DNA from: JACCZR01 sp963830065
GTDB lineage: Bacteria; Actinomycetota; Thermoleophilia; Solirubrobacterales; Thermoleophilaceae
DNA: 64,000 nucleotides
Reading direction: 5' to 3'
Assembly: GCA_963830065.1 (NCBI GenBank)
Contig: CAWHLA010000005.1
Span: forward strand, 186,001-250,000
Shown here: positions 6,816 to 15,971 of the stretch, one piece after another
How the letters are laid out: each line of letters begins with the position of its first letter
Numbering within the stretch: the stretch's first letter is position 1
Translations under genes and position numbers: made by a program
Notes under the pieces: model-generated
What the model was told of the DNA's origin: nothing
What the model saw: only the letters and a program-made list of their open reading frames with translations
Database searches by the model: none

Positions 6816-7922
6816 GTGTCGGTCGAGGTGACACCCGTGAGGGGACGACGCGACCTGCGGGCTTTCGTCGAGCTTCCCTTCCACCTGCACTCTAACGCTC
6901 CGCAGTGGGTCCCCCCGCTGAAGCTGGAGCGCTACATCCACCTCAAATCCTTCCACCGGGGCGAGGCGCAATTGTTCCTGGCCCGGCGCAACGGCAGGGT
7001 CTGCGGGCGCATCAGCGCCCAGGTCGACGAAGCCTTCAACACACATCAGGACAACCGCTGGGGGCTGTTCGGGTTCCTGGAGATGGTCGACGACGCCGAG
7101 GTCTGCTCGGCGCTGCTCGAGGCGGCAAGCGAGTGGCTGCGCTCCAAGGGCCGCGACCGGATCGTCGGCCCGATGGACTTCACGATGAACGACGAGGTCG
7201 GGGTGCTGATCGAGGGCTTCGACCTCGACCCCATGGTGCGCCAGCCCTGGCATCCGCCTTACTACGCGCAGCGCATCGAGGAGGCCGGCTTCGGCAAGGC
7301 GATCGACCTCTTGATGTGGCATCTGATGGTCGACCAGCGCGACAAGGTGCTGCCGGTCATCTTCGACATGGCCGAGAAGCTCGAGCCCGAGCACGGGATC
7401 ACCATTCGCAAGATGAGCCGGCGGCGGCTGAGGAAGGACCTCGACGCGTTCGCCGAGGTCTACAACGCCGCGTGGGCCGACAACTGGGGCTTCGTGCCCT
7501 ACTCCAAGAAGGACCTGGACGGCTACTGGGCCGAGCTGCAGCTGGTGTTCGACCGCAACTGGTTCATGGTGGCCGAGAAGGACGGCGAGACGGTCGGGAT
7601 GGCGATCACGGTGCCCGACGTCAACCAGGTGCTGCGAACGATGAACGGGCGTCTGCTGCCCTGGGGGTGGTGGCACTTCGTGCGCAAGGGCAAAACGGTG
7701 GACCGGGTGCGGGTGGGGTTCCTGGGGGTCAAGCCCGAGTACCAGCACACCGGCGTGGCCGCCGGGCTGTACGCCGAGCACTACGAGATGGCCGAGGCGA
7801 CACCCCAGAAGGGCGGCGAGATGGGCTGGATCCTCGAAACCAACGAGGCCATGAACCGCGGGATGGAGGCCATGGGGGGCACCGTCGTCAAGCGCTACCG
7901 GGTCTACGACAGGGCTCTTTGA
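6816..7922 (+). CDS. GNAT-fold N-acyltransferase, bacterial ceramide synthase candidate
   Basis: A 368-residue protein starting with GTG. Two GNAT-like halves are visible. The N-terminal half has GRISAQVDEAFN and a signature RIVGPMDFTMNDEVGVLIEG followed by PWHPPYYAQRIEEAGF. The C-terminal half has WFMVAEKDGETVGMAITVPD and the acyl-CoA loop region VGFLGVKPEYQHTGVAAGLY. Large GNAT-fold proteins next to serine palmitoyltransferase genes include the Caulobacter ceramide synthase. The divergent SPT-like partner makes that role plausible here, but it is not shown. Confidence 0.6.
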   Translation: MSVEVTPVRGRRDLRAFVELPFHLHSNAPQWVPPLKLERYIHLKSFHRGEAQLFLARRNGRVCGRISAQVDEAFNTHQDNRWGLFGFLEMVDDAEVCSALLEAASEWLRSKGRDRIVGPMDFTMNDEVGVLIEGFDLDPMVRQPWHPPYYAQRIEEAGFGKAIDLLMWHLMVDQRDKVLPVIFDMAEKLEPEHGITIRKMSRRRLRKDLDAFAEVYNAAWADNWGFVPYSKKDLDGYWAELQLVFDRNWFMVAEKDGETVGMAITVPDVNQVLRTMNGRLLPWGWWHFVRKGKTVDRVRVGFLGVKPEYQHTGVAAGLYAEHYEMAEATPQKGGEMGWILETNEAMNRGMEAMGGTVVKRYRVYDRAL

Positions 7923-7942
7923 GCTCGCGCCGGGCTCAGCAG

Positions 7943-7948
7943 TAGACT
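7943..7948 (+). promoter_or_regulatory. -10 element TAGACT
   Basis: TANNNT hexamer 9 nt before the TTG at 7958; no ribosome site is present, so a leaderless transcript is likely. Confidence 0.45.
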
Positions 7949-7957
7949 CGCCCGACC

Positions 7958-8263
7958 TTGGACGAGACCCCCCAGGACCCCGGCACCGATCTAGTCCCCG
8001 TCCAGGGACCGGTGCGCGCGGTCGAGGGAGAAGGATCGGCCGAGCTGCAGCGGCGGGAAGAGGTCTCGCTGCTCCCGGCGGTGGCGGCCGCCACCAGCGG
8101 TTTCGTGCTCGGCGTGGCCGCCTTCGTGCTGGTGAAGCTCCTGCGCCGGCCCAAGTCCAACCGACTCGTCCGCCGGGCCCGCCGGCGCCGTGGCGGCGAC
8201 AAGCTGGAGATCGCCGCCAGCCGCTCGTTCCTGGTCGACGTCCACCTGCTCGACCGGCGATAG
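7958..8263 (+). CDS. Single-pass membrane protein, hypothetical
   Basis: A 101-residue protein with a TTG start chosen because TAGACT lies 9 nt upstream. An acidic N-terminal half is followed by one hydrophobic helix (VAAATSGFVLGVAAFVLVKLL, about residues 44-64). A strongly basic segment follows (RRPKSNRLVRRARRRRGG), giving an N-out, C-in orientation. The C-terminal ASRSFLVDVHLLDRR is reminiscent of short conserved actinobacterial proteins. No function recognised. Its stop overlaps the proposed ATA start of the next gene. Confidence 0.6.
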   Translation: MDETPQDPGTDLVPVQGPVRAVEGEGSAELQRREEVSLLPAVAAATSGFVLGVAAFVLVKLLRRPKSNRLVRRARRRRGGDKLEIAASRSFLVDVHLLDRR

Positions 8264-9126
8264 CCCCGCTAACCCTCGAACAGGACTACGTCCCCAGGGG
8301 GCCCTGGAAGCTCCCCGGAGGCGGCCGCGACGGCGTGCTGCGCCGGGAGGGTCCCGTCCTTCGGCGCCTGCTGCATCCGGAGGGCTCGCCCTGCGAGGTG
8401 CGAGCTTGGGTGTCGAGCGGCGCCGTGCGGATGCGGTCCACCGCCGAGTCGGGTGCCGCGGCGCGGGCCGGGCTCGACCGGATGCACTTCGCGCTCGGCA
8501 TCGACCAGGACCTGTCGGAGTTTCATCGCGCCTTTCGGCGGGACCCGCTGCTGGGCCCGATCATCCGCCGCCGGCCGTGGCTGCGCCCGCGGCGGCGGCC
8601 CGAGCCCTTCGAGGCGCTGGCCTGGGCCATCTGTGAGCAGCTGATCGAGGGAGGCCGGGCGGTCGAGATCGAGAAGGAGCTGGTGCGCCGCCACGGGCGG
8701 CGCAGCTCCTGCGGGCGGCTGCGGGACGCTCCCACCGCCGCGGCGCTGGCCTCGCGCTCGCCGGCCGAGCTCGAACGCTGCGGGCTGTCGCCGAAGCGCG
8801 CGATCGTGATGCGCAGGGCGGCGGCGGAGGTGGCCAGCGGCCGGGCCGACCTGTTCGAGCCCGAATCCTCCTGGCGCCGCTTGCGGCGCATCAACGGGGT
8901 GGGCTCCTGGACGCTGGAGAAGCTCGCCCTCGAGGGCCAGGGCCGCGACGACAAGCTCCCCGCCGGCGACCTCGCCTACATCAAGCTGGTCGGCAGGCTG
9001 GCCGGCCTGGGCCGCCGCGCGACCGAGCCCGAGGTCCGCGAGTTCTTCGCTCCGTACGCGCCCTACGAGGGCCTGGCGGGCACCTACGCGCTGAGCGGCG
9101 CGATCTGGCCTTCCCGCCGGTTCTAA
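8260..9126 (+). CDS. AlkA-like DNA glycosylase (HhH-GPD), non-canonical start
   Basis: Base-excision glycosylase of the helix-hairpin-helix-GPD superfamily. The hairpin motif is RRINGVGSWTLEKLAL, and a candidate catalytic Asp lies in KLPAGDLAYIKLVGRL. LAWAICEQLI marks the domain start. The first GTG (8335) would drop family-like residues encoded upstream (LTLEQDYVPRGPWKLP). The frame is open there but contains no ATG/GTG/TTG, and an ATA at 8260 overlaps the previous stop as ATAG. I therefore extend to 8260 with low certainty about the start. Substrate probably alkylated or oxidised purines. Confidence 0.7.
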   Translation: MAPLTLEQDYVPRGPWKLPGGGRDGVLRREGPVLRRLLHPEGSPCEVRAWVSSGAVRMRSTAESGAAARAGLDRMHFALGIDQDLSEFHRAFRRDPLLGPIIRRRPWLRPRRRPEPFEALAWAICEQLIEGGRAVEIEKELVRRHGRRSSCGRLRDAPTAAALASRSPAELERCGLSPKRAIVMRRAAAEVASGRADLFEPESSWRRLRRINGVGSWTLEKLALEGQGRDDKLPAGDLAYIKLVGRLAGLGRRATEPEVREFFAPYAPYEGLAGTYALSGAIWPSRRF

Positions 9127-9136
9127 AATGAAGAAC

Positions 9137-9544
9137 ATGAGTGAGCAAAAGGTCCAAAAGACCGAACAGGAATGGCGGGAGGAGCTCTCGCCGGAGCGCT
9201 ACAACGTCCTTCGCGAGGCGGGCACCGAGCCCCCGTTCTCGGGGGAGTACACGTACTCGAAGGACGACGGGATGTTCCGGTGCGGGGCCTGCGGCAACGC
9301 CTTGTTCTCCAGTGATTCGAAGTTCGACTCCGGCACCGGCTGGCCCAGCTTCACCGAGCCCGCGGTGGCCGAGGCGGTCGAGCTCAAGGACGACAGCAGC
9401 CACTTCATGCGCCGCACCGAGGTGCTGTGCGCGAACTGCGGCTCGCACCTGGGCCACGTCTTCGACGACGGCCCCGGGCCGACCGGCCAGCGCTACTGCA
9501 TCAACTCCCTCTCGCTGGACCTAGAGCCCAGCTCCGGGGAGTAG
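9137..9544 (+). CDS. msrB: Peptide methionine (R)-S-oxide reductase MsrB
   Basis: A 135-residue selenium-free MsrB. The four zinc Cys are in RCGACG (C49, C52) and CANCG (C98, C101); the catalytic Cys is C121 in QRYCINSLSLDL. GTGWPSF and HLGHVFDDGP complete the signature. I place the start at the ATG at 9137 because TAAAAT at 9124-9129 lies 7 nt before it; an ATG at 9128 falls inside that -10. It repairs oxidised methionine in proteins and sits near a peroxiredoxin. The 3' end overlaps thiY by 24 nt, tail to tail. Confidence 0.95.
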   Translation: MSEQKVQKTEQEWREELSPERYNVLREAGTEPPFSGEYTYSKDDGMFRCGACGNALFSSDSKFDSGTGWPSFTEPAVAEAVELKDDSSHFMRRTEVLCANCGSHLGHVFDDGPGPTGQRYCINSLSLDLEPSSGE

Positions 9545-10519
9545 CTCGTTGGTGTAGGCACCGCGGGCGTCCGTGGTGTTGCGCAGGAGCTTGTTCTCGT
9601 TCATCCAGGCCACGAACTCGTTCCACTGGCCGGGGTCCTGATAGCCGTAGGGCTTCCCGCGCGGCGCTGAGAACAGCGGCTGGGTCACCTTCAGCGAGGC
9701 CCGCTGGAGGCGCGGGTCGAGGCCCTTGTCGGCCGCCAGGAGCGGCTTGATGCCCGTCTCCGGGTTGCGCTGGACGTCGCGGGTGCCGCGGGCCAGCGCG
9801 CCGAGGAACGCACGGATACGGCCGCCGTCGCGCTCTAGGGCGTCCTCGTTGGCCACCAGCACCAACTCGTCGTAGGGCGGGACCCCGGCCCGGTTGACGC
9901 GGATGATCCGCGGACGGCGCTTCTTGAGCGCGAGGTCGACGCCCTCGTAGTTCCAGAAGCCCCCCAGGGTGGCGTCGACCTTGCGGGAGATCAGCGCGGG
10001 CTGCAGTCCGAAGCCGACGTTGCGCTCCTTGATCGTCTTGGGGTTCACGCTGGCCTCCAGGGCGATCGTGCGCAGGAAGGCGGTCTGGTAGTCGATGCCG
10101 GCGGTGCCGACCGTCTTGCCCTTGAGGTCGGCCGGGCGGCTGATCTTCGCCTTGGGCAGGGAGATGATCGAGGTCAGGGGCTCCTGGACCAGTGCGCCCA
10201 CGGCCACCAGGCGCTGCCCCTGGTCGCGGGCGGCCAGCAGCTGGGGCTCGTACGAGATTGCGAGGTCGACCTTCCCGGCCGACACCTGCTTGAGCACGGT
10301 GGCCGGGTCGCTGGGCTGGCGGATGTTCACGTCGAGCCCGGCCTGCTTGAAGTGCCCCTGCCCCTTTGCGGCGTAGATGCCGGCGTGGTCGGCGTTGGGG
10401 AAGAAGTCGAGCAGCACGTCGAAGCGCCGCTCGCCGGACGGGGTCAGGCGGTCCTCCTTCTCGCCGCAGCCGGCGATCAGCACGGCCAGCAGCGCCAGGG
10501 GGAGCAAACGACGAATCAA
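9521..10519 (-). CDS. thiY: Thiamine-precursor ABC transporter, substrate-binding lipoprotein
   Basis: A 332-residue NMT1/THI5-like periplasmic binding protein. The signal peptide ends in a lipobox (LLAVLIAGCG), so it is membrane-anchored. Family motifs are DFFPNADHAGIYAAKGQG, GKVDLAISYEPQLLAA and LKGKTVGTAGIDYQTAFL. The TTG start follows GAGGAGG at 7-nt spacing and overlaps the permease stop as TTGA. With the TPP riboswitch upstream of the operon, the ligand is probably a pyrimidine precursor of thiamine, as known for ThiY. Confidence 0.88.
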   Translation of the reverse strand: MIRRLLPLALLAVLIAGCGEKEDRLTPSGERRFDVLLDFFPNADHAGIYAAKGQGHFKQAGLDVNIRQPSDPATVLKQVSAGKVDLAISYEPQLLAARDQGQRLVAVGALVQEPLTSIISLPKAKISRPADLKGKTVGTAGIDYQTAFLRTIALEASVNPKTIKERNVGFGLQPALISRKVDATLGGFWNYEGVDLALKKRRPRIIRVNRAGVPPYDELVLVANEDALERDGGRIRAFLGALARGTRDVQRNPETGIKPLLAADKGLDPRLQRASLKVTQPLFSAPRGKPYGYQDPGQWNEFVAWMNENKLLRNTTDARGAYTNELLPGAGL

Positions 10520-11268
10520 GAGCGAGCCTCCTCGCGGTTCCAGGGACAGGCCACCCGCTCGGCAAGCGCCGCGAGGGCGAAGAGCGCGACCGCCATCAGA
10601 GTAAGCAGGACGATGCCTGCGTAGACGCGCGGGGTCTCCAGGTTGTTGTTGTCGAGCAGGACGCGGCGGCCCAGGCCCTCCTGAGCCTCGGCCCACTCGC
10701 CGAACACTGCTCCGATCACCGACACCGTGGCCGCGATCTTCAGCCCGCTGAAGAACGACGGCAGGGCCGCCGGCAGCTCGACCCGGCGCAGGGTGCCCAG
10801 CCGCGAGAAGCCCAGGCTGCGCATGAGCTTGAGCTGCTCGCGATCGACCGAGCGCAGCCCGTCGAGCACGTTGACGGTCACCGGGAAGAAGCACACCAGG
10901 GCGACGATGGCCAGCTTGGGGGCCAGGCCGAAGTCGAAGGCCAGCACGAACACGGGGGCCAGCACCACCACCGGGATGGCCTGAGAAGCCACCAGCAGGG
11001 GGTAGGCGGCCTCGCGCAGCGCGCCGCTGAGGTGCATGCAGAGGGCGAAGGCCACGCCGAGAATCACGGACAGGGCCAGGCCCAGGACGACCTCGACGGC
11101 GGTCACGCCCAGGTCGCCCAACAGCAGCGAGCCGTTGTCGGCGAGAGCCCGCGCGGTCTCCAGCGGCGAAGCGAGGGTGAGATCGTCGACAGCGTGGAGG
11201 GAGGCCACGAGCTGCCAGGCCGCGACGAAGCCGACCAGCAGGAGGACCGCCAGCAGCGCGCGCCTCAT
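10516..11268 (-). CDS. thiX: Thiamine-precursor ABC transporter, permease
   Basis: A 250-residue BPD_transp_1 permease of the SsuC/ThiX type with about six membrane helices. A conserved cytoplasmic loop, with an EAA-like motif in LKLMRSLGFSRLGTLRRVELPAALP, contacts the ATPase. FGEWAEAQEGLGRRVL is typical of this subfamily. It overlaps the ATPase stop as ATGA and the lipoprotein start as TTGA, so the three genes are translationally coupled. Confidence 0.9.
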   Translation of the reverse strand: MRRALLAVLLLVGFVAAWQLVASLHAVDDLTLASPLETARALADNGSLLLGDLGVTAVEVVLGLALSVILGVAFALCMHLSGALREAAYPLLVASQAIPVVVLAPVFVLAFDFGLAPKLAIVALVCFFPVTVNVLDGLRSVDREQLKLMRSLGFSRLGTLRRVELPAALPSFFSGLKIAATVSVIGAVFGEWAEAQEGLGRRVLLDNNNLETPRVYAGIVLLTLMAVALFALAALAERVACPWNREEARS

Positions 11269-12041
11269 CGCAGGGCCTCCAGCGCCCGCGCCCGCAGCGC
11301 GCCGGCCTCGGCGCCGGCCAGGAACTCCGCCCGAGGGCGGGGCCGGGGGGCGTCAACCTCCAGCGAGGCGACCACTCGCCCCGGCCGGGGGCCGAGGATC
11401 ACCACGCGGTCGGCCAGGAACATGGCTTCCTCGACGTCGTGGGTCACCAGCACCACCGTGCGCGGCTCGGTAGCCAGCGCGCCGGCCAGCCACTCCTGCA
11501 TGTCGGCGCGGGTGATGGCGTCCAGGGCCGCAAAGGGCTCGTCGAGCAGCAGCACCGGTCGCCCGGCCAGCAGCGTGCGCAGGAAGGCCACGCGCTGGCG
11601 CATGCCGCCGGAGAGCGCGGCCGGCCGCGCCCGCTCGAACTCCGCCAGCCCGAAGCGGTCGAACAGCGGCGCGGCGCGCTCGCGGGCCTCGCGGCGGCTC
11701 AGGCCGCCGGCCTCAAGGGCCAGGGCAGCGTTGCCCAGCCCGTCGCGCCAGGGCAGCAGCAGGTCGCGCTGGGGCATGTAGGCGCAGGCCGCCCGGCGGC
11801 CCGCGGCGTCGGTCGCCCCATCGGCCTCGACCGTCCCTTCGTCGGGGTCCTGGAGCCCGGCGGCGAGCTCGAGCAGGGTGGACTTGCCCGACCCCGAGCG
11901 GCCCACCACGGCCACCACCTCACCGGGCGCGACGGACAGGTCGACGCCCTCCAGCGCCACCACATCGGCTCCGCGCAGGCGGAAGCGCCGGCTGACGCCG
12001 GAGAGCCGCACCGCGGCTCCAAACTCAAGAAGAGGCTCCAT
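11265..12041 (-). CDS. thiZ: Thiamine-precursor ABC transporter, ATP-binding protein
   Basis: ABC ATPase with Walker A GRSGSGKST, Q-loop YMPQRDLLLPW, signature LSGGMRQRVAFLR, Walker B VLLLDEPFAALD and H-loop VLVTHDVEEA. Longer starts at 12086 and 12068 lie inside or directly against the TPP aptamer, so I prefer the ATG at 12041 (258 residues). That ATG sits in the loop of a perfect 8-bp hairpin (12032-12053) that also covers the GAGG ribosome site, which suggests riboswitch-controlled translation. Confidence 0.88.
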   Translation of the reverse strand: MEPLLEFGAAVRLSGVSRRFRLRGADVVALEGVDLSVAPGEVVAVVGRSGSGKSTLLELAAGLQDPDEGTVEADGATDAAGRRAACAYMPQRDLLLPWRDGLGNAALALEAGGLSRREARERAAPLFDRFGLAEFERARPAALSGGMRQRVAFLRTLLAGRPVLLLDEPFAALDAITRADMQEWLAGALATEPRTVVLVTHDVEEAMFLADRVVILGPRPGRVVASLEVDAPRPRPRAEFLAGAEAGALRARALEALR

Positions 12042-12053
12042 CGCGGGAGCCTC
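12032..12053 (-). promoter_or_regulatory. Hairpin enclosing the thiZ start codon
   Basis: On the minus strand GAGGCTCC and GGAGCCTC form a perfect 8-bp stem around the 6-nt loop CGCGAT, and the ATG begins inside that loop. The left arm also contains the only GAGG ribosome site. It lies about 20 nt downstream of the TPP aptamer and is well placed to act as its expression platform. Confidence 0.6.
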
Positions 12054-12069
12054 GGCCTCTGCTCGCATC

Positions 12070-12160
12070 GCTCCCTTCGCGGGCATTACCCCACAGGTTC
12101 GGAGGGTCGGCGCCGGGGACGAGGCGCCCTCTCAGCCCGCCTTCCCGCGAGCCCCCCTGT
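12070..12160 (-). promoter_or_regulatory. TPP riboswitch (THI element)
   Basis: The minus strand shows the THI-box pieces in order: GGGGGGCTCGCGG (P2 side), GGCTGAGAGGG (pyrimidine-sensing core), a GC stem, GACCCTCCGAACCTG, and GGGTAATGCCCGCGAAGGGA (pyrophosphate-sensing arm and P1 return). It precedes thiZXY. No U-tract terminator follows, so control is probably translational through the start-codon hairpin. Confidence 0.92.
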
Positions 12161-12196
12161 TGTCGACAGGAAGCCTAACCGAAGCGGTCTGGGCCC

Positions 12197-12202
12197 TAGC
12201 GT
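12197..12202 (+). promoter_or_regulatory. -10 element TAGCGT
   Basis: TANNNT hexamer 14 nt before the ATG at 12217. The spacing would leave a leader of only a few nucleotides. Confidence 0.35.
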
Positions 12203-12216
12203 GTTCCACTCCCCGC

Positions 12217-13677
12217 ATGCGCGCAGCACTGTTCATCGCCGTCGCGGGCGCCCTGGCGCTCGTGGCCGCTCCGGCCGAGGCCCGCCGGATCGCGGTCACC
12301 CAGCCCACCTGGCAGTTCGCTCAGGGGCCCACGCTCACCGGCGACCGCATCACCTGGGGCGAGGAAGGCTGCCGGGGAGGGTGCGACCCGACCTCCGACA
12401 CCTTCCCCGATCGCTACCGCCTGTTCCGTTCCGGGGCGGGCGCCCGGGAGCGGATCGCCCGCGTGGACGGTCTGCGCACCCGCTTCGAGGACGACTTCAG
12501 CAGCGTCAGCGCAGTTGCCTACGGAGCGTCGAGCAGCCGGGTCTCCCTGCTGCGCTCTCGCTTTGACCGCGGGCCGGGGACCCAGCAGCGTGAGGTGGCC
12601 GAGCTGAACCTCGGGTTCATCGGCTCGCCTCGAGAGCTGATCTTCGGCTGTGGCGGGGCCGACCCGGCGCAGACCGACGGCGAGACCGCGCCGATCGACC
12701 AGGACGAGACCAGCCTCGCCTACGACGCCGCCAGCTGCGGCCGCCCGTCGCGGCTGGCCATTCGCAACCTGGACTCTGGCCTGGTGGTGGAGAGCGCCCA
12801 GCCCGCGGGCTCGCGGCTGATGCTCGTGCGGGTGGCCGGCCCGCGCGTGGGCGTGCTGCGCCGGCTGAGCTCCGGCGCCCACGAGGTGGCGGTGTATCTC
12901 GCCGCCACCGGCGCCCAGGTGTACTCGGCGCCCGCGCCCGCCGGGCTGGCGCCCGAGGACGTCGACGTGCAGGAGGACGGGACCGCCGCGCTGGTGTCCC
13001 GCGCCGGCGACGACCGGTGCGAGAGCGGCGTGCTGAGCTGGTACTCGGCGGCCGAGCCCACCGAGCACCGGGTCACCGGCGTCCAGCCGTGCCCCAACGG
13101 CGTGCGGCTGGCCGGCGGCCGGGCGGCGGTGTTCACGGGGACCGGCGACGCCCAGGAGCTGCGAGCGCAGGACCTCCAGACGCCCGAAAGCCGCAGCCTG
13201 GTGCTGCTGCGCGGGGTGGACCACCCCCGGTTCCCCGCCGGTGGCGGGCCGGTGCCCGCCTTCGACTTCGACGGCACCAGGGTGGCCTACGCCCTGCGCG
13301 ACTGCTCGGACAACCAGGGCCTGCACCTGACCCAGGTGGCCGGGGGCCCCGACGGGGTCAGCTACACCCGGTGCCCGGTCGCGCTGCGCTCGCGCCGGGT
13401 GGCCAAACCGCGCCGCCGGCGCGTGACCCTGGCGGTCCGCTGCCCGCGCGGATGCTCGGGCGCGGCGACCCTTCGCCGCGGCCACGTCCGCCTGGCGAAC
13501 ACCGACTACTTCTCGCTGGGCCCCAACCGGCGCGGGCGCATCCGCCTGGTCGACGAGGGAGCCTCCCGCGCGCTGCGCAGGCGCTGGCGACTGGGGGTGC
13601 GGATCGCGATCCGCGTCACCAGCCGCACCGGCGAGGACGGGCGCGGCATCGTGCGCCGCGGCGTCCTAACTCGTTGA
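12217..13677 (+). CDS. Secreted protein of unknown function
   Basis: A 486-residue protein. A classical signal peptide (MRAALFIAVAGALALVAAP, cleavage after AEA) predicts export. The body is beta-rich with repeated short segments such as VAVYLAATGAQVYS and TRVAYALRDCSDN that resemble beta-propeller blades, and paired Cys residues suggest disulfides. The C-terminal 100 residues are strongly basic (KPRRRRVTLAVRCPRGCSG). I recognise no enzyme motif. It overlaps the VWA gene tail to tail by 12 nt. Confidence 0.6.
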   Translation: MRAALFIAVAGALALVAAPAEARRIAVTQPTWQFAQGPTLTGDRITWGEEGCRGGCDPTSDTFPDRYRLFRSGAGARERIARVDGLRTRFEDDFSSVSAVAYGASSSRVSLLRSRFDRGPGTQQREVAELNLGFIGSPRELIFGCGGADPAQTDGETAPIDQDETSLAYDAASCGRPSRLAIRNLDSGLVVESAQPAGSRLMLVRVAGPRVGVLRRLSSGAHEVAVYLAATGAQVYSAPAPAGLAPEDVDVQEDGTAALVSRAGDDRCESGVLSWYSAAEPTEHRVTGVQPCPNGVRLAGGRAAVFTGTGDAQELRAQDLQTPESRSLVLLRGVDHPRFPAGGGPVPAFDFDGTRVAYALRDCSDNQGLHLTQVAGGPDGVSYTRCPVALRSRRVAKPRRRRVTLAVRCPRGCSGAATLRRGHVRLANTDYFSLGPNRRGRIRLVDEGASRALRRRWRLGVRIAIRVTSRTGEDGRGIVRRGVLTR

Positions 13678-15042
13678 GATCGTCACATCCGCCAGCGCGT
13701 TGACGAACTGCTCGAGCTGGCGCGTGGTCCAGCACTCGAACACGCCGTCGCAGTACGGCTCGTAGGCGGCCATCACGGAGTCGCCGTAGTTCCAGTACAG
13801 CCGGGGCTCGGGGTTCATCCAGAAGGTGCGCCCCGCACGCTCGGACAGCGCGCCGAACACCCTGGCCTTGGCGTCGCGCCCGTTGGTGCGCGCGTCGCCC
13901 AGCACGATCACCGTGGAGCGCGGGTCCAGGTCGTCCACCACTCGCTCGAGGAACTCCAGCCACACCCGGCCGTAGTCGGTGTAGCCGCTCACGTCGGCCA
14001 CCCCTGCGTCGGTGGCGATCGCCCGTGAGACGTCGGCGAAGTTACGCTCGCGCTCGAAGACGTCGGTCACCTCGGAGATCCGCTCCACGAACACGAACGA
14101 ACGCAGCTTGCGGAACTGGTCGTGCAGCGCGTGCAGCACCGACAGGAAGAACACCGAGGCGCTGGTGACGCTGGTGGAGACGTCGCACAGCACGTACAGC
14201 TCGGGCCGCCGCGGCCGCTTCGGGCGGTAACGCAGCTCCAGCGGCACGCCGCCGGTCTGCAGCGACGTGCGCATCGTGCGCCGCACGTCCACCGCCGCGC
14301 TCCGGCGGCGGCCGCGCTGCTCGTGTCCCTGAGTGGCCAGGCGGCGCTTGAGCTGGGACACCACGCGGTGCACCGCCGCCAGGTCCTGCGCGGGATTGGA
14401 GGGCAGGGCGCGGTCGAACTCGCGCAGCGGCCGGGAAGGGGGCAGCGACTGGGTGCGCTCCACCTGCTGGCGCTCGAGCTCGCGGCGCACGTGGCGTTCG
14501 AACTGCTGCAGCGACTCCCGTGGCACCTCCTCGGGATCGGGCTCGGGGCCGCGCTCGGTGCGCAGGCCCAGCGTGCGTCGTATGCGCTGCACGTCGACTC
14601 CGATCACGCCCGAGCCCTCGCCCTGGCGCCCGAAGGCCGCGATGGCCAGCCGGGCCAGGTCGCGCATCTGCCCGTCGTCACCGGCCTGGACCGCTTGGCG
14701 GATGCGCTCGCGCAGCGTGTCGAGGTCGATGCCGTCGGGGCCCGTTCCCTCGTAGGCCCGGTCCTGCTCGTTGACCCCCTGGCGCACGGCCTCGCGCTCG
14801 ACGGCGCGGAAGAAAAAGCGGTCGAAGACCAGGTCCAGCACCCGGCGGTCCTCCTGGGACTTGGCCAGGGTGGCCCCCATGGCCTCTCGGAAGTCCTCCT
14901 GCGAGGTCCAGCTCACCTCGCGCAGCGCGGCGAAGGCATCGAGCAGCTCGGACGTCCCGATCGCCATGCCCTCCGAGCGCAGCTCGTCGGCGAACTCGAG
15001 CAGCCGCGGGGCCATGCCGCCCGGCCCCTCGGGCTCGGGCAT
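13666..15042 (-). CDS. VWA-domain protein, CoxE-like
   Basis: The N-terminal helical region (LLEFADELRSEGMAIGTSEL) and a Glu/Arg-rich linker lead to a C-terminal von Willebrand A domain. Its metal-site motif is CDVSTSVTS, a Thr lies in VSGYTDYGRVWL, and VIVLGDARTNG follows. The pattern matches CoxE-like partners of MoxR ATPases, which assemble or remodel protein or metal-cofactor complexes. The start is uncertain: GTG 15099 and ATG 15093 would overlap the MoxR gene by up to 41 nt, ATG 15042 follows its stop, and ATG 15015 has a better spaced GAGGGG. Confidence 0.82.
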   Translation of the reverse strand: MPEPEGPGGMAPRLLEFADELRSEGMAIGTSELLDAFAALREVSWTSQEDFREAMGATLAKSQEDRRVLDLVFDRFFFRAVEREAVRQGVNEQDRAYEGTGPDGIDLDTLRERIRQAVQAGDDGQMRDLARLAIAAFGRQGEGSGVIGVDVQRIRRTLGLRTERGPEPDPEEVPRESLQQFERHVRRELERQQVERTQSLPPSRPLREFDRALPSNPAQDLAAVHRVVSQLKRRLATQGHEQRGRRRSAAVDVRRTMRTSLQTGGVPLELRYRPKRPRRPELYVLCDVSTSVTSASVFFLSVLHALHDQFRKLRSFVFVERISEVTDVFERERNFADVSRAIATDAGVADVSGYTDYGRVWLEFLERVVDDLDPRSTVIVLGDARTNGRDAKARVFGALSERAGRTFWMNPEPRLYWNYGDSVMAAYEPYCDGVFECWTTRQLEQFVNALADVTISTS

Positions 15043-15058
15043 GCCTCCGTAGAGGCCC

Positions 15059-15964
<906 letters not shown>

Positions 15965-15971
15965 GCGCTCA

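Noticed and set aside
9521..11356. A 611-residue minus-strand frame spanning thiY and thiX
   Set aside because: Only the segment from TTG 10519 encodes the binding protein; the upstream part is an out-of-frame reading of the permease gene.
12041..12086. Longer thiZ N-terminus starting at ATG 12086 or 12068
   Set aside because: The ATG at 12086 is part of the riboswitch core GGGTAATGCCC, and the one at 12068 abuts the P1 return strand; the encoded residues are not family-like.
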